Below, piece by piece: positions 41,636 to 56,600 of a stretch of 64,000 nucleotides of DNA. The stretch's first letter is position 1, and each line of letters begins with the position of its first letter. Location of the stretch: positions 78,312,374 through 78,376,373 of the forward strand of contig OZ024743.1 of assembly GCA_964016885.1 (NCBI GenBank), read 5' to 3'. Source of the stretch: Eledone cirrhosa. Its lineage: Eukaryota; Mollusca; Cephalopoda; Octopoda; Eledonidae. Under the pieces are notes generated by a model, which did not search any database, was not told the DNA's origin, and saw only the letters and a list, made by a program, of their open reading frames with translations. The position numbers and the translations under genes are program-made.

Positions 41636-44600
41636 AATGCTTTCTTTATTAACCACAAGGGTTTACATAAAGTAGACATTAAGGACAGTACAGGACGGTA
41701 CAAAAGGGCATTTCTGCGTGTAAAGAAACAAAAAACAGAGGATGTAATAAAAAGAACAATGAAAAATTCCCCAATAGGGGGGAGACTTCCGAGGGCCATC
41801 GTGGAGAAAGCCCATTAAATAAAAGCCACGGTGACCCTGACCACCAGGGCAAGTGTCCTCTCCCAGTTTTCCACCTTCAATTTACAGGCATATACTCAGA
41901 GTAGGTCCATTCACTCGGGCCATTCTTGCCTCTCTCACCCATCTTTCAACAAAATGCTGGGAAGAGAGCACTTCCCTCTCTACCCTGATTTTCCTTTGCA
42001 AATGAAATTTGAAAAAGTTAATCAGGGCATCACCGAAGAGGTAAGTGCTCGTCTTCAGCCCTTTCAAACGCGTACGCGTCCACCATACTATCTCTTTCGC
42101 CATGGCCACCAGACAGATAAAAACTGCCTGCCCTTCCCGGCTAAAGGAAGAAGGCGGGGCAATCCTCACGATGGACTCAGCTGATAGTCGGATCCGTTCT
42201 ACACGTGACAGCAGGTGTTCAACAATAATAATAATGATTTCATTTATTAGCCACAAGGGCCGACATGTAGGGGACAATACAAAGACAGGAACAGTGAGGG
42301 TTTACAATAAGGTCGAGTAAAAGTGCACAATGGCAAGACTAATTTAACAATGAAGATATGAAAAATATAAAATAATCTATGCATAAATATAACAAAATAA
42401 ATTCCCCAATAGGGGGTGGACGACTCTGGGGTGACTCAGGTACTCCACCAATCCTGAACCACCCTGCGCTTCTAGGGCACCCAGGGAGAGCACTCTTCTC
42501 CTCAAGTTAGCTAGCCTATAGGCGCATGGTCAAAGTAGGCCCATTCACACGGGCCATTCTCGCCACATTCATCCACCTTTTAGCAAATGTACTGAGGGCA
42601 GTACTTCTCTCTCCACCCTCACCTTCCTTTGAGATGTGCGGCAAGCCATCAAGGTAGGGACTGAACTCCGCTACTCTCTCTGACTCGCCACTCTCCCCGA
42701 ACAACCGAGCAAAGTGCTGGTGAAAGGTGTCACACATCCGCTTGGAATCGCTTATCTCGTGTCCATCTCGGTCCGCCAAAACCCGAATCGTGGTTTTATT
42801 ACCACGCTGCACCTCCGCCACGCTGGCCCATCGAACAGCTTTGGTTCCCTCGTTTCTCAGCGCACGCGCCTTAACTCTGAAAATGCATCCTTCATGTTTC
42901 ACATTGAAGAAATGGTCTGCCATTCTCCCTGCTAACACGTCAGTTGCAATGCCACTACAAATAGCCTCATCTAACTTATCTACCAGCTCCCCCTATTTTT
43001 CTCTAATGCTAGTTCTTTGCTGAACGAAGTTACTCTAATCTCTCTTTTGAGAGCCCCCCTACCATCTGTTGTTGATGATCCCCCGTGTCAACTTTTGCTT
43101 CACTAAATTGTTGACTCGGTCCCTGTAAGCCTTACGTGCCGGAAATTACATGTTCAGTTTCCAGTAACCCGGTCCCAACCTAACCATTTTATCTAGGTCG
43201 ACCATACAGATCACAAATTTGTGATCTGAATAGGCGACCGTTTTAAAAGGTGGGCAGCCTACACTATTTTCCTAATGAAGATCCTGTCTATATATGATTT
43301 AGATGACCCCATGCGGTTGGTCCATGTCCATACTGGCGCATTGGGGAAATCTAGTCAATACCTGTCAGACAGTTGGAACTCGCTGAGTAGGTGCTTGAGG
43401 CTTTTGCACCCCCCGCTCCTATCAGCTACTCCCACACAATCCCAGCGTGCGTCTAAGATGCCGTTAATAATAATGATAATAATTGTTTCTACTTTTGGCA
43501 CAAGGCCAGCAATTATCCCAGTGTATTACTGGTACTTTATTTTATCGACCCCGTAAGGATGAAAGGCAAAGTTGACCTCGGCGGGATTTGAAATCAGAAT
43601 GGCAAGGGCCGTAACTCTATGCGTCAAAGCATGGCGTCCGACCCACTACCGATACTGCCAATCACTGTTTTACGTCCATTCGTCCACGTTAGCATGGGTT
43701 AGACAGGTTGTCCTGTTGTGGGCAATGCCAGGTCAGGTGACTATGTCTTGCTCATACAGAACTGATTTTGGCTTGATTTCTACAACTGGATGCCCTTCCT
43801 AACATCAACCTCATTTACAGTGGGTACTGGCTACACAACCACTTTACAGTGTGGACTGAGTGATTTTTTGTCATGACACCTGGGGCCATACTGTCTATAA
43901 GCTTCAGCTTCAGCTTGTACCCATGAGAAGAAGGGTCTTCTGTATTACTGCATAACGCCAGCGGTCTCAGTCTGTGTCATTGCCTTTGAGAGGTGCAATT
44001 GGGCAAGATCAGCTTTTATAACCTCATCCCAGGTCTTCTTGGGTTTCCCCACTCCAAGGCTTCCATCGACTTTTAGTGCTCTGCACCTTTTTATGCAGCT
44101 GTCATCCTTCATACGCATCACATATCCATACCAACATAATCTCCTCTCCTGCACACAACATTTGATTCCTCTGATGCCTAGTCTCTCTCTTAATTCATTT
44201 ATGATTTGCCATTTGCGTATATTACACATTCGCATATATTACACATCCATCGGAGCATGCAATCTTCATTTCTTTCTAATCTACACAAGTCTTGTGCACA
44301 ACGCCCAGGTCTCACTACCATGCTACATTGCTGTTCATATGCACGAATCATACAGTCTGCTTTTTATTTTGAGGGAAAACCCTTTTGCAGCTTGCAGTGG
44401 TAGTAACTCACTGAACTTGCTCCATCCCATTCTTACTCAGGCTACTGTACTTTCAGAACACCCACCTTCACTGCTAATTCGGTCACTTAGGTAGCAGAAG
44501 CTGTCTACTGTTTCTACCAAGCCCTCCCAGAATTTGAAAGTGCTTGTTTCTTGTTATCATTTACTTTTTACTGTCCCAGTGCAACTGTTACATGTAAAGC

Positions 44601-47600
44601 CTACATTCTTAGCTAAACTTCCTTACATCCCACTACATATCTTGTGTACCCATTGTTTGTATATGGGCAAAGGATGAAATTTCTACTTACACCTTTCCTA
44701 CATACTCAGCAATGCCATTTCCCTGAGGGGATCTGGGTTCTGTTTTCTCTTCTACTTACTAGGACCTTAGTCGTTGTCAGGTTGACTTTGAGACCCCTTC
44801 TTTCTAGGCCCTGCTTCCATGTTTGGAATTTCTTCTCTAGTTCCACTATAGATTCAGCTATAAGTGTAAGATCATCCATGTACAGACGTTCCCATGGGCA
44901 TCCGGTCTTAAACTCCTCTGTTATAGCCTGCAATATGATAATAAACAGGAGAGGGCTAAGATCAGAGCCCTGGTGGACACCAACATGTATGCTAAATTCC
45001 TCGCTATAGTCATTGTTAACTCTAACTTTGCTGACTGCTCCCCTATACATGGCTTGTACACCATTCACAAGCCATTCCTCTACTCCTAGTTTTCTAATAG
45101 CCTACTAGATTATAGCACTGGGCACTCTGTCGAAGGCTTTTTCCAGATCGACAAATACCAGCTAGAGCGGCTTACCTTTAGCTAGGTACTTTTCCTGTAA
45201 CTGCTTCACAAGGAAGAGTGCATCAGCAGTGCTTTTTCCTGGCACTAACTTAAACTGCATCTGATCTAGATTTACCCTGTCCCCAATCAGCTGTGCTATA
45301 ACTCTTTCTGTTATTTTCATAACCTGGTCCATCAGCTTTATACCTCTATAGTTTCCTCTATTTAGTGCATCTCCTTTACCCTTGTAGCAGTTGACAATGA
45401 TGCTGCTGTGCCAATCATTTGTAATGACGCTCTCTAGTATTAGTTAACAATATGTATGGTTATGGTGTGACCTACCGACCTAGATGCTTTCAGCATCTCG
45501 GCAGCTATACTCGATGGACCAGTTGCTTTCCCAGTTTTCATATCCTTAATTGCCTTACTTACTACACTGCTGCTGACTTGTATTGCTTGGGCCTCTATGG
45601 GGTCCACTTGGAGTAGCGTCCCTTTCTCCCATGAATTCTCCTCATTCAGTAAACTTTCATAATGGCTCTTCCACACAGCTTTCTTCTCGACACTTGTGAG
45701 AAAAAGCTCACCTTTATCACCCTGGACACACTTCTCACCAATGACATCACAATTTTCTCTAACACACTGCCTCACAATCTTGAACAGTTTGTTAAGGCAG
45801 TAGTATGCATTAAGGACTCATAAAACCTATCCTTATGTTCGTCTGGCAACCCAGATTGTGGTGCGTAAGCAATGTAGCAATTGTTTTATTCAAGACTAGT
45901 TTGAATTTAATGATTCTTGCGTTTACCCAGTTCACTGAGATTATCTTATCCATGCATTTGTCAGCAAATAAGATACCTTCACCACCCAACCTGTAGTCCT
46001 TTCCCACCCAGAAAAATTTGTAGCACTGATTTTTGCCTACAAGGACTCTAGCAGACTCTCCTCTTCCTCTAGTCTCTTGCACACAACATACATCAATTTC
46101 CATTTGCTCTAACTTCTCTACGATTTCCCTTGCTCTTCCTTTCATTGTGCTCACGTTGATGGTGCCAAATCAGAGTTATGGGCATTTGTCATTACTGGTA
46201 GTGGAGGGTGTATTTTTGTGGGGTAATGTGTATGCTTTCTGTCTCTGAATTAAAGCTTTTGCATGCACACTTGGTAAATCGTGGATTCATATTTATTTAT
46301 TTGGGGTTGTTCCATCATCTTCAGCTTATCCATAGATAATGATAAACAATAATTTCTTCAGGGTAGGGATAGAAAAGATGGTAGTAGTAATGGCAGAATT
46401 GTTGGCGTAGGTAATGGGTGAGGATATGTTGTATATATATATATATATCATCATCATCATCATCAACCACCATTTTACGTCCGTTCTTCCATGCTAGCAT
46501 GGGTTAGACGGGTTGTCCTGTTGTGGGCAGTGTCTGGTCGGCTGACCATGCCTTGCTCATACAGGAACTGATTTTGGCTATCATCTCATTTCTACAGCTG
46601 AGTAAACTGGGGCAATGTGAAATAAGGTGTCTTGCTCAAGGAAACAACACATCACCCGGTCTGAGAATTGAACTCACAACCTTTCGATTGCAAGGCCAAT
46701 ATATATATATACACAGTTCAAGAGTAACCAATCTTAAAGAGAGAGATTGAGATAGGTGAGGAGATAGGAGAGGAGAGATTGGTGAATTAGTTAGATTCTA
46801 CATTCCTTACATCAAACTAAAATATGTTGACAATCTTTTAATAATGTCTTCCTTGTGAAATTTGTGCTTTTGTTTTGCTTAACTAATGAGTATATATATA
46901 TGGAGGCACATGGCTTAGTGTTTTGAGCATTGGCAATTCTCAGACCGGGTGATGTGTTGTTTCCTTGAGCAAGACACTTTATTTCACATTGCTCCAATTT
47001 ACTCAGCTGTAGAAATGAGATGATAGGGACTGGGGTCCATATCATTCCACTGTAAAGTAGTCGTGGAGGTGCCATGGTAAAAAAGCACCCAGCACTCACT
47101 GTAAATGTGGTTGGTGATAGGAAGGGCATCCAGCTGAAGAAATCAAGCCAGAATCAGTTCCCGTCACACCCTTGCAAGCAGACATATGATGAAATGATGA
47201 TATATATATTTATTAAAATAACAGATTAAAGTTTAAGCAAAGAATCGCTGCTTTCACCCTTAACGGGATCTTACAGCAAAGCATATACAAACTGAAAGAG
47301 AAACTAGGCATAAGAGGAATTACATTGTGCAGGAGAGGAGATTACACTGTGTAATTAAAAAAAAATTTTTCTCTGTTCCTGGCTTGTAATGACTTTTTTT
47401 GTGTTGCTTAGGTCCCAAATAAATAAAAAAAAGTGCTATTAAACAGTTAAAAGTTTGGGTTTGTAAAAATTCTAAGCTATTCACTAGAATTATTTGTATG
47501 CTGGATTTTATGTTGTATGTAAGTTTAATTTGCTTATGTTAAATGATTTTTTTATATATGTTTCAGGTTAAATTAAAATTATAAAATAAAGAGTAAAACC

Positions 47601-50600
47601 TAAAGAAAATTATAAAAGTGCAATAAAGTATAAAATTGTTAAAAAGTGGATTAAAGAGATTTATTGATACTGGGGTACCAGAAAAAGTTCCTCACTTCCC
47701 AATCCAAAAAGAAGTTAATGACTTGGTCAGGGATATGGTTCTGACCAAGTCCAATGCAGAGTCATTCGTCTCCAGGATGAAGCAATGGAACTTGGTCAAG
47801 GAGGAAGTGCAGGTGACAAGTCAGAGAAGTCGACACAAACCTTTCTCAGGCTTTACACTCTTAGGGATGGTCTCTGCTTCTGCCATGATGTGCCTGGACT
47901 GTTTCACGTTATTGGGGTGACGTTTGTGCTCAAGGAGTGGCGGCTATTTATAGACAGCTCCACCACAAGTTTGAAGGCTGTCCTCCTCCACAATGGAAAC
48001 AAGTTCCCGACACTGCCCCTAGCTCATTCAGTCTGCCTGAAGGAAGATTGCTACAGTGTGAAAGTCCTCTTGGAAGCTCTGCAATACAACCAGTACAATT
48101 GGGAAATTATTGGTGACTTCAAGATGGTAGCTTTCCTGTTTGGACTCCAAGGAGGCTTTATCAAATCCCAATGCTTCCTCTGCCTTTGGGATAGCAGACC
48201 CACGCCTGACCACTACAAAAGAAAGAACTGTAAGCAGCGAACAGAATTTGTAGTTGGGACTTGGAATGTCATGTGGGAGCCACTGGTTGATCCCAGGATT
48301 GTGCTCATGCCGCCACTGCACATTAAGTTGGGGTTGATGAAGCAGTATGTGAAGGCTCCCAACCAAGAATCAGCAGCTTTTAAGTACCTTCTTGAATGCT
48401 TCCCCAAGTTATCTGAGGCCAAAATCAAAGGTGGAATTTTTGTTGGAGCTCAGATAAAGGTGTTTGAGTCTACCGAGTTCTCCAATAAGCTCAATAGGAT
48501 TGAGAGAACAGCATGGAACTGTTTCGAGGCAGTTGTTAAGGGCTTCCTGGGCACCTACAGAGCTGAAAACTACCAGCAACTGGTGCAAGATCTGATAAAG
48601 GCTTGTGGCACCATGGGATGCAGGATGTCGCTTAAACTCCATATGCTGGACGCTCACCTGGAAAAATTCAAGGACAATATGGGCGCCTACTCAGAAGAAC
48701 AAGGGGTGAAAGAGATAGAGTGGAGGTACCAGGGCCACTACAATGAAAAAATGATGGGGGACTATATCTGGGCGCTAGTGCGGGAATGCGACCTGGACTA
48801 CAACCGCAAATCCAGGAAATGAAGTCATTTCTGATGTGTATCAGTTGCTTTATAAGTGTTATTTGTTTTTACTTGTTTGCTTTTGATAAGCTTGTGTAAT
48901 AAAATAAATATATACTCTGTTGATTTAATTATATGAACTGATAAATTAAAAAAAAATGTGTATTTTCTTGAAAAATATGAAAATTTTGAAATATCAAACT
49001 TCTGACCACAAACACAAACTTCTGATTAAATAATAGTGTTTTTTTATAATAATGGGATATAACAAACCAGGAAATGACACTTAGAACCAGGGAACAAAAA
49101 ATATGTTACACAGTGTTATGTTAGTATGGGCATGTGATGTGTATGAAGAATGACAGCTGAATAAAAAGGTGCCGGGCACTCTAAGTTGATGAAAGGTATG
49201 GAATAGGAAGACCCAGGAAGATTTGGGATGAGGTGATAAAAACTGACCTTGCACAACTGCACCTCCCAAATTCAATGACATAGGACCGAGATCTCTGGCA
49301 TTATGCAGTAATGAGCACAGCCTAAGCATACATCTAGTATGCATCACCTTCACCTCCATCCCCCCTTCCATACACCACCCACGTCATAACTCCCACCCAT
49401 GTCCTAACAATCTGCCTCCTCACACATGCCCATATACCCATCTCCCTAGTCCCCACACATCTCCCCTACCAAAGTCCCCAACACACACTGTAAAGTGGTT
49501 GTGATGGTGACACAATAAAAAGTGCCCAGCCCACACTTTAATTGTTCATGTAGATATCATAACAAAATGCATCCAACCCATACTGTAAAGTGGTCTTGTA
49601 GGTGTCTTGACAAAAAGCACCCAACCCCCATTATAAAGTGGTTGTGTAGATGTCACAACAAAAAAACATCCAGTTCACACTGTAAATGTGGTTGGCATTA
49701 GGAAGGGCATCCAGCTGAAGAAACCAAGCCAAAATCAGTTCTGTCTGAGGAAGACATGGTCATGTGACCTGGCCTATCTCACATGACAACTCGTCTAACA
49801 CATGCTAGCGTGGAAAAAAATGGGTGTTAAATGATGAGGGTGAAGATGGTGATGATAATATATATATATGTATCATCATCATCATCACCACCCTTTAATT
49901 TTATTCCATTCAGCTACAGAAGCAGTGACCCTCATTTTTACCACAACATCTAGGATGTGGGAAGGAGCAAAAGAGTCACTGACTGTGGCATCCCAAATCA
50001 TTAAATCCTTCTAAAATGAAAAATTTATATTTAATGAGGTTTCCATTCTCTATTGAATATATGTGATTAAGATTACATTCTGTTTTCCCTATAGATTTGG
50101 TCGCAAACCCATATTTCTCCTGACAAGTTCATGTGTGGCTATTTTTGGAACTGGTAAAATCTTCATACCATCATTAACTATTTTTATGGTTCTTCATTGT
50201 ATTCATGCTGCTGCAATTGTTGGTATTATATTGACCCTGTATTTACTGAGTAAGTTATTCTCCAAACTGTTTTTCTCAAAGAAATTTTTTTCGTTTCTGT
50301 CACTGCCCACTCTCCACTTAATTTCACATTCTATTTTCCTACTATCTCAAGCATAAAACTAATATATTTCTTCATTGCATACACACACACACACACATAT
50401 ATATATATATCATCATCATCATTTTACGTCCACTTTTCCCTGCTTGCAAGGGTGGGTTGAGTCTTATTCAGCACAACATCTCTCCACTTGTTACAGTACT
50501 TCGTCATCACCACTGTGAGCTTCAGCAATCTGAGGTCTGCTCTCACCACCTCCGCCCATGTTTTTTGTGGTCTTCCTCTACTATGTCTTCCTTCAACTGC

Positions 50601-53600
50601 CATTTATTGGCATTTCTTCACCCATCAGTCATCCTCCATGCGCATCACATGTCCAAACCATCGCTGTCTCCTCTCCAGCACATTACAATTTATACCTCTC
50701 AGACACAGTTTCTCTCTCAACATATCCATGCTCGGCCGTTCATTGATATTGCACATCCAACGGAGCATGCATGCCTCATTTCTCTCCAGCCATCACATAA
50801 CCTCTGCAGTTGAGGCCGTCTCTCACTACCATGCAGCATCGTACACCTCACACAGGCATCCTATAACCGGCCTTTCGTATGCAGGGAGAAACCCTTCTTC
50901 GTCAGCAGAGGAAGCAGCTCCCTAAACTTCTTCCAACCCGTCCTTATTCTAGATACTATGGCCTTGGAACACCCCCCTCCCATGCTAATCTGATCACCTC
51001 GGTACCGGAAGCTATCAACCACTTCTATAGCATTCACCTGCATTTGAAAAATGTGTCTATCAATGTGACTTCTACTGTCAAATTTCCCTGTACATCTACT
51101 GCATACGTATTTCTCCCTACCTGTTAGTTTGCCTGCTATCCCACTACATCTCTTGTGTACCCAAGATCGGGATTGTGTACATTTTATAGAATTTATGCCA
51201 GTTCCTTTTCTGCATATCGAACATAGCCATTTCCTTGACGGAATCAGAGTTTTGTCCTCTTTTCTACTCATCAAGACTTTTGTCTTAGCTAGGTTCACTT
51301 TCAGTCCTCTTGATTCCAGCTGCTGTTTCCATAGCCAGAATTTATTCTCCAGCTCCTCTACTGATTCTGCTATAAGAACTAGATCAGCATAGAGATATAT
51401 ATATATATTAAAGTGTTAAACAATATTCAATGATTATGTCAAAGAATAAGTTTTACAGTAGATTGGAAGCACTCTACGGCAAAAAAAAATTTTCCGGAGT
51501 TATTAATATTAAAATATAAATATTAATAAAATAAATGTTCTTTTGAAAAGAACATTTATTTTATTAATATTTATATTTTAATATATATATATATATATAT
51601 ACATATATAATAGGTAAAAATCGGATTATCACAGATAAGTGGTACAGTAGGATTTATTTCTAGCATTTACATATGTTTCACCTTGTTGTCATCTTGAAAT
51701 GGCTATACACTATTATCAATCGTGAAAAATCGAATTCAAATACAGAAGAATATATTACAATGTTAGATAAATGGGAGAAGGATAGTCTCCCCCAGATCGA
51801 TCCGGGGAGAATAAATGGGAGAAGGATAGTCTGCCCCAGATCGATCCAATAGAGGGACCAGCAGTGTTAGTTGAAGGTAGTATAATAAGTAAGGCAATCA
51901 AAGATATGAAGACGGGTAAGGCGGCTGGGCCTTCGGAATTAGTTGCTGAGATGCTGAAGGCCTCTGGAACGGTGGGACACACCATGGTCACCCGGATAGT
52001 AAACCAAGCCATACAGAATGGAATGGGATTGTTCCGAAGGACTGGCGTAGCAGCATCATCATTAACTGTTACAAGGGTAAAGGAGACGCCCTAGATAGGA
52101 GTAACTATAGAGGCATTAAATTAATCGACCAGGTCATGAAGGTCACGGAAAAAGTAATAGTGCAACTAATCAGAGAGAGAATCGATCTAGATGAAATGCA
52201 GTTCGGGTTTGTGTCAGGCAAAAGTACCACAGACGCTCTTTTCATTGTACGACAACTACAGGAGAAGTACCTAGCTAAAAGTAAACCCCTATACTTAGCC
52301 TTTGTCGACTTGGAGAAAGCCTTCGACAGAGTCCCCCGTTCCATTATCTGGTGGGCTCTTAGAAAACTAGGTGTTGACGAATGGCTTGTGAGAGCTATAC
52401 AAGCCATGTATAAAGAAACAGTGAGCAAGGTTAGAATTAACAACGAATATAGTGAAGAGTTTAGCGTAAAAGTTGGTGTCCATCAGGGCTCTGTTCATAG
52501 CCCCCTACTATTTATTATTGCCCTTCAGGCTATAACAGAGGAGTTCAAGACCGGCTGCCCATGGGAACTCCTATACGCAGATGATATAACGCTCATAGCT
52601 GAATCAATGGCCGAGCTAGAGAAGAAATTCCAAACATGGAAGCACGGCCTAGAATCAAAAGGCCTTAAAATTAACCTGGCTAAGACTAAAGTTCTAGTTT
52701 GTAGGAAAGAAAATAAGGCACCGGTCCCTTCCGAGAAATGGCCATGCTCAGTGTGTAGGAAAGGCGTAGGTAGAAACTCCATTTTATGTCCCAAATGCAA
52801 AGTATGGGTGCATAAAAGATGTAGTGGGATCACAGGTAAGCTAACTAAGAACACAGATTTTACATGTGGCCAGTGCTCTGGTGCAATAAGTAGCAGCAAA
52901 TGCCCACAAAATACTAGCTCTTTCAATTGCGCAGAGGGTTCTATAGAAATAGTGGACAGCTTCCGTTACCTGGGTGACAAAATCAGCAGTGGGGGAGGGT
53001 GCTCTGAAAGTACAGTAGCTAGAGTCAGAACTGGATGGAAAAAGTTCAGAGAGCTTATACCACTATTAGCCGCTAAAGGGTTCTCCCTAAAAATGAATTC
53101 AGGTTGTATGATGCCTGCATATGAACAGCAATGTTGCATGGCAGTGAGACCTGGGCATTGTGTGCAGAGGATATACGCAGACTAGAGAGGAATGAAGCTT
53201 GCATGCTCCGCTGGATGTGTAATAGTAATATACGCGAACGGCAAAGCATAAACGAACTAAGGAAAAAATTAGAAATAAGAGGGATCAGATGTTGTTTACT
53301 CGAGAGAAGGCTACGTTGGTATGGTCACGTGATGCGCATGAAAGACGACAGCTGTATAGCAAAGTGCAGGGCAATAAAGATAGACGGTAGCCACGGAGTA
53401 GGCAGACCCAGAAAAACCTGGGACGAGCTGATAAATTCCGACCTCACACACTTACACCTCTCCAAGACAATGTCACTGGACCGAGACCTTTGGCGGTACT
53501 CAGTAATAGAGAAGACCCACCTTACCTAAATACAAAGTAAAACCTACTACAGTCAGTAGGCATCTCTAACAAAATACAGCCCCGTCCCACCACCCCCACC

Positions 53601-56600
53601 CCATCCACACCGCCCCTTTCAATGTAAAGTTATGTTGGTGCCACAAAATCCAGGCCGAAACAAATGAGATCGTGTAGGTGTCACGACAAAAAAACACACA
53701 GTCCATGCTGTAAATGTGGCCGTGTAGGCAACACGGTAAAAACCTCCCAGCCCCACACTGTAAATGTGGTTGGTGTTAGGAAGGGCATCCAACTGTAGAA
53801 AACCCGCCAGACAGTCCTATGCGAGCAAGACAACCACTCTTGCCTCAAGTGGGAAAACTCCCGTCCAAACCCATGCAAGCGTGGAACATGGACGTTAAAC
53901 GATGATGATGATGATGTTACTGGCTAATTTTCGAAACAGAGTTGCGGATTTCCATCAAATCGACCTTATAAGTGTATACACACTCAAGGGAGATAAAGGT
54001 AATATAATTATTCAAAAACAATAGGGACTTATTCAACAACAAGTATATTAAAATTTTAGCATTCATATTACTCTATATTTACTATTGTATTTTAACATAA
54101 TTATCTCACATAATACTGACTCCATGAGATTTTGATATTAGTTATTTTGAGAACAATAACTTGACATCAGTATGATCGGCCAGTTACAGTTGGTTTGAAC
54201 AGAAAGAGGTGAGAGAATTCTGACCTGATATGGCCAGTTTAAATGCTAATGGGTTAAGGCCATTTCTTCTGCTAAAGTAGGGGTTTAGCCTTGCAGGCCC
54301 CATGACAAGCTTCTCCATTTTTTCCTTATTGACTGCACTCCCTCTCACTAATCCCCTGGTCTTCTTTTCTTCCTCTATTGTCTTTAGCCATATCTTTCCT
54401 GGTCTTCCCCAGTTTCCTATCACATCCATTTCTATCACTTCTCCCACCCAGTCACTTTCATCCTTCCTCAATACATGCACCATCCATCTCATTCCATTTC
54501 TCTCTCCATAAAATTCATCACTGGCTCTATTCCCATCATACTCTACAATCCATTGTTTGTCTTCTTCTTCTCTTCACAAATATAAATTATATTGATAATC
54601 TTTTTTTTATTTTATTTTACAGTTTTAGAATTTTCTTCTTCCAGTATCCGTACACCTGTGAACTTTGTTTATATGACTGTGTTTACAATTGCATCAATGG
54701 TTTTAGTAGCTATTGCTTATGCCATACCTGACTGGCATTATCTTGAGCTGACTGTATGCATTTTACCAATAATCAATCTATTTTTCTGGAAGTGAGTTAA
54801 GTATATTTTATGTAACTATTTTATTTCATATTTCTTTTTTTAATTCTTTTACTGGTTTCAGTCATTAGACTTTGGTCATACTGGAGCACCATTTTGAACG
54901 TTTTTAATCAGTTATATTGATTTCAGTAATTACATTTTCATGCTTGATGCTTATTCTAGATATACATTTATATACATATACATTTAGAAGCAGTAGCACT
55001 AAGAGAGCATTGTGCATAATAGGGATGTATATAATAATATATATAATATGTTTGTGTACAATATATACCTGAAAATCTCATTATCAAAGAAAAAATAGAT
55101 TTTCATAATGAAAAAAGTATTTTTCACTTTTGTTTTGTGAACAATATGTCAAAAATACCTGAGTAGCCAGTGAGAATGCCAGACAGCTGTTTCAAATTTC
55201 ATTAATCTTTTATTAGTGACATTCACTCAACTAGTTCTGAGATGAAAATACACTAGAGCCTTTATAGATTTTGCTGGTGATGCTCATTTGCATATAGCAG
55301 ATAGAAAACATCAGCTGTACATAAATATATTGTATATTCTGCACAGTGTTATCTTAGTGCTACTCTCAATTAAATATAACCTGCCAAGTTAGCACTATAA
55401 GCAAATGAGCATTTCCAGTTGATGTTTTCTATTTGCAACATGCTGTGATGTTGAAGACCCGTCCACAAGCATACAGTACAATATGACCTGACCCATCCAT
55501 GAGTTCCCCCATTCCACTAGCACTCCCCAGCAGTTATCCCCACCACCTCTGCATCCTGCACCCATCCTCCATCCAGTACCACTCCTTAGCTATTACCCCT
55601 GAAAAACTCTTAGATACTCTCACTAATGTACCCACTAATGCACCCACTAGCATTGCCCACAACAGAACAACCTGTCTAACCCATGCTAGCATGGAAAATC
55701 GACATAAACATCCAGCCCACAATGTAAAGTGGTCATGTAAAAGACAGCAAAAACACCCAGCGCACACTGTAAATGTGGTTGACACTATGAAGGACATCCA
55801 GCCATAAAAAAACAGCCAGAAACAGTCCTAAATGAGCGAGATACAGTCACCCAAACCAACTTTCCCCTAAATGGAGAAAACCCGTCTAACCCATGCTAGC
55901 ATGGAAGATGATGATGATGGTGATATATATATAACCAACAGAGAAAAATAAAAATGTTTTACCATAATACATGGAACATCTCAATGAATGAGATAGGTTA
56001 AAATGTCTAGATCAGAAAAGCATATAAACACAGTTTAAGTTACGCCAAAGATGCAAGTGAAATTCTCTTGTATCATTTAGTTTGGTCTGCATTTTCACCT
56101 TTTGGAGATTTTGACATAAGTTAAACAATGTTTATATATATAGTATTTATATTAACTATGTGTTTCTCCACAGTTTCTGTCTACCGCATTTCAATTGCAA
56201 AGCCAACTCCTAAACCACACAGTCATATCGGTACCTACCGTATTTCCCGGCGCCGAAGACACTTCATCCTCGAGGACACACTCTAATTTTGGCAACCAAA
56301 AATTTTATTTTTAAATAATTGTTTCTACTTTTGGCACAAGGCCAGCAATTATCCCAGTGCCTTACTGGTACTTTATTTTATCGACCCCGTAAGGATGAAA
56401 GGCAAAGTTAACCTTGGCGGGATTTGAACTCAGATCATAAACTCTATGCTGCAAAGTATGGCGTCCGACCCTCTACCGATACTGCCAATCCACAATAATA
56501 AACAACCTTCAGCCTCCAAGACGCAAGATAGATTTTTGAGACTTAATTTAGGAAAAAATTAGCGTCTTCAATGCTGGGAAATATGGTAATTTATTTTACA

